From positions 186,001-250,000 of the forward strand of contig NZ_JAHKQA010000072.1 in NCBI RefSeq assembly GCF_018860705.1: a stretch of 64,000 bases of DNA. Reading direction: 5' to 3'. The notes under the pieces were generated by a model. It worked only from the letters and a program-made list of their open reading frames with translations. It made no database searches and was not told where the DNA came from. The DNA comes from Citreicella sp. C3M06. Lineage in GTDB: Bacteria > Pseudomonadota > Alphaproteobacteria > Rhodobacterales > Rhodobacteraceae. Each line of letters starts with the position of its first letter. Position 1 is the stretch's first letter. Below are positions 62,947-64,000 of this stretch, piece by piece. Both the position numbers and the translations under genes were made by a program.

Positions 62947-64000
62947 ACAGCGAACTTCAGATGCAGCTGTGGTCCTCGCTGCCGGTGCCCGCGATCCTGC
63001 TCGACGCCGAAGAGCGCATCGCCGACATGAATCCCGCCGCCGAGGGCTTTCTCAACAATTCCGCCAAATGGCTGGTCGGGCAGCCGATCTGGGACCGGCT
63101 TGCCGTCGATGCGCCGCTGGAAGAAAGCCTTGCCCGCGCCCGTCTCCATGGCACGCCGCTGTTCGTCAACGATGTTGATGTCGGCACCGGCAATCGCCCA
63201 CCGCTGGTGTGCAATCTTCAGATCGCACCGGTGCAGGGCTATCCCGGCTGGTTCATCATGCTGATTTCGCCGCGCGAATTGGCGGGGCGCATGACCCAGA
63301 GCCATTCGGTGAAATCCGCCGCGAAATCCGCCATCGGCATGGCCGAAATGCTGGCGCATGAGATCAAGAACCCGCTCGCCGGAATCTCGGGTGCGGCGCA
63401 GCTGCTGTCGATGTCGCTAACCAAGGACGATCTGGAACTGACCGATCTGATCGTTGCCGAGACCCGCCGCATCGTGAAGCTGCTCGAACAGGTCGAGCAG
63501 TTCGGCAATCTCTCTGCGCCGGAAAAGAAGCCGGTCAACATTCACGACGTGCTCGATCGCGCCCGCCGCTCGACCCAACTGGGTGTCGGCGGCCATATGA
63601 AATTCATCGAGGATTTCGACCCCTCGCTGCCCGCCACCTATGGCGATCCGGACCAGCTGCTTCAGGTCGTGCTGAACCTGCTCAAGAATGCCGCCGAGGC
63701 CGCCGATCCACAGTCGGGTGGCGTGATCCGGCTGCGCACCTTCTACGAGCACAGTTTCCGCACCCGCAGGGCTGACGGCACCGCGCAGAGGCTGCCGCTT
63801 CAGGTCGAGGTCATCGACGACGGCCCCGGCCTCCCGGACGACATCCGGGGCGATGTGTTCGATCCCTTCGTGTCGGGCAAGGAAAACGGCACGGGGCTCG
63901 GCCTCGCGCTGGTGAGCAAGATCATCTCGGATCACGACGGCTGGATTTCCGTGGATTCGGTTCCTGGCCGCACGGTTTTCAGGATTTCACTTCCCCGCGC
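62943..64000 (+). CDS. ntrB: Nitrogen-regulation sensor kinase NtrB (3' end cut by the window)
   Basis: 352 codons are present and no stop codon is reached. A PAS domain fills ~1-120 ([23 protein letters not shown]). The phospho-His is in [19 protein letters not shown], and the ATPase boxes are [12 protein letters not shown] (N), [10 protein letters not shown] (G1) and [16 protein letters not shown] (G2). NtrB with GlnB senses nitrogen and phosphorylates NtrC. ntrC should lie just past the window. The start overlaps dusB. Confidence 0.96.
   Translation, partial: MNSELQMQLWSSLPVPAILLDAEERIADMNPAAEGFLNNSAKWLVGQPIWDRLAVDAPLEESLARARLHGTPLFVNDVDVGTGNRPPLVCNLQIAPVQGYPGWFIMLISPRELAGRMTQSHSVKSAAKSAIGMAEMLAHEIKNPLAGISGAAQLLSMSLTKDDLELTDLIVAETRRIVKLLEQVEQFGNLSAPEKKPVNIHDVLDRARRSTQLGVGGHMKFIEDFDPSLPATYGDPDQLLQVVLNLLKNAAEAADPQSGGVIRLRTFYEHSFRTRRADGTAQRLPLQVEVIDDGPGLPDDIRGDVFDPFVSGKENGTGLGLALVSKIISDHDGWISVDSVPGRTVFRISLPR

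Overview
This window looks like chromosomal core sequence from a high-GC alphaproteobacterium of the Rhodobacteraceae (Roseobacter group). The evidence is the neighbouring sciP and ctrA genes, the fused ispDF gene, the dusB-ntrB pair, the usg gene, the DUF6477/DUF6456 pair, a typical Hint-domain secreted protein, and a dispersed intergenic repeat with a CCCCCGGGATATTT block. I see no rRNA, tRNA, insertion sequence, prophage or CRISPR array. Almost every base is in a gene or a short regulatory gap, and many genes overlap by ATGA.

Layout. 1-5.4 kb: the 3' end of uvrA, small envelope proteins, an enoyl-CoA hydratase relative divergent from a thioesterase, a DUF1127 gene divergent from a MocR-type regulator, then rplM-rpsI. 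5.4-17 kb: two glycosyltransferases; a ppk2-tetR pair; an ATPase-metA-hydrolase run; a FadL-like porin, a DMT exporter and a small monooxygenase; and guaA followed by a GT2 glycosyltransferase. 17-24.5 kb: the DUF6477/DUF6456 pair, eda, a predicted glucosylglycerate operon (phosphatase then synthase), metF divergent from metR, and a cold-shock gene. 24.5-39.7 kb: thrS, an M48 protease, gyrA, usg, a YSC84 lipoprotein, hemB, mfd and a GH13_18 sugar phosphorylase. 39.7-44 kb: a long non-coding gap, a Hint-domain secreted protein and a low-GC orphan gene. 44-53.7 kb: typA, an SMR exporter, mnmA, sciP-ctrA, ligA-recG, and a 39-residue membrane protein behind a LexA-type box. 53.7-64 kb: a Fe-S scaffold, hisI, trmFO-pmp3-gluQ, trpB, hpt, a COQ10-like gene, ispDF-pgpA-pncC, and dusB-ntrB running off the end.

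The most interesting points are regulatory. A very small predicted membrane protein follows recG and sits behind three helically phased GTTC half-sites, which include a full GTTC-N7-GTTC LexA box. This arrangement resembles SidA, the SOS division inhibitor of Caulobacter. A second LexA-type box overlaps the ribosome-binding site of ctrA, whose leader also carries a near-consensus CtrA box and a TGTCGG dyad shared in part with the sciP leader. Together they suggest that DNA damage and cell-cycle control meet at this locus. The glucosylglycerate genes (synthase, phosphatase, and a possible phosphorylase 17 kb away) may form a split compatible-solute cycle.
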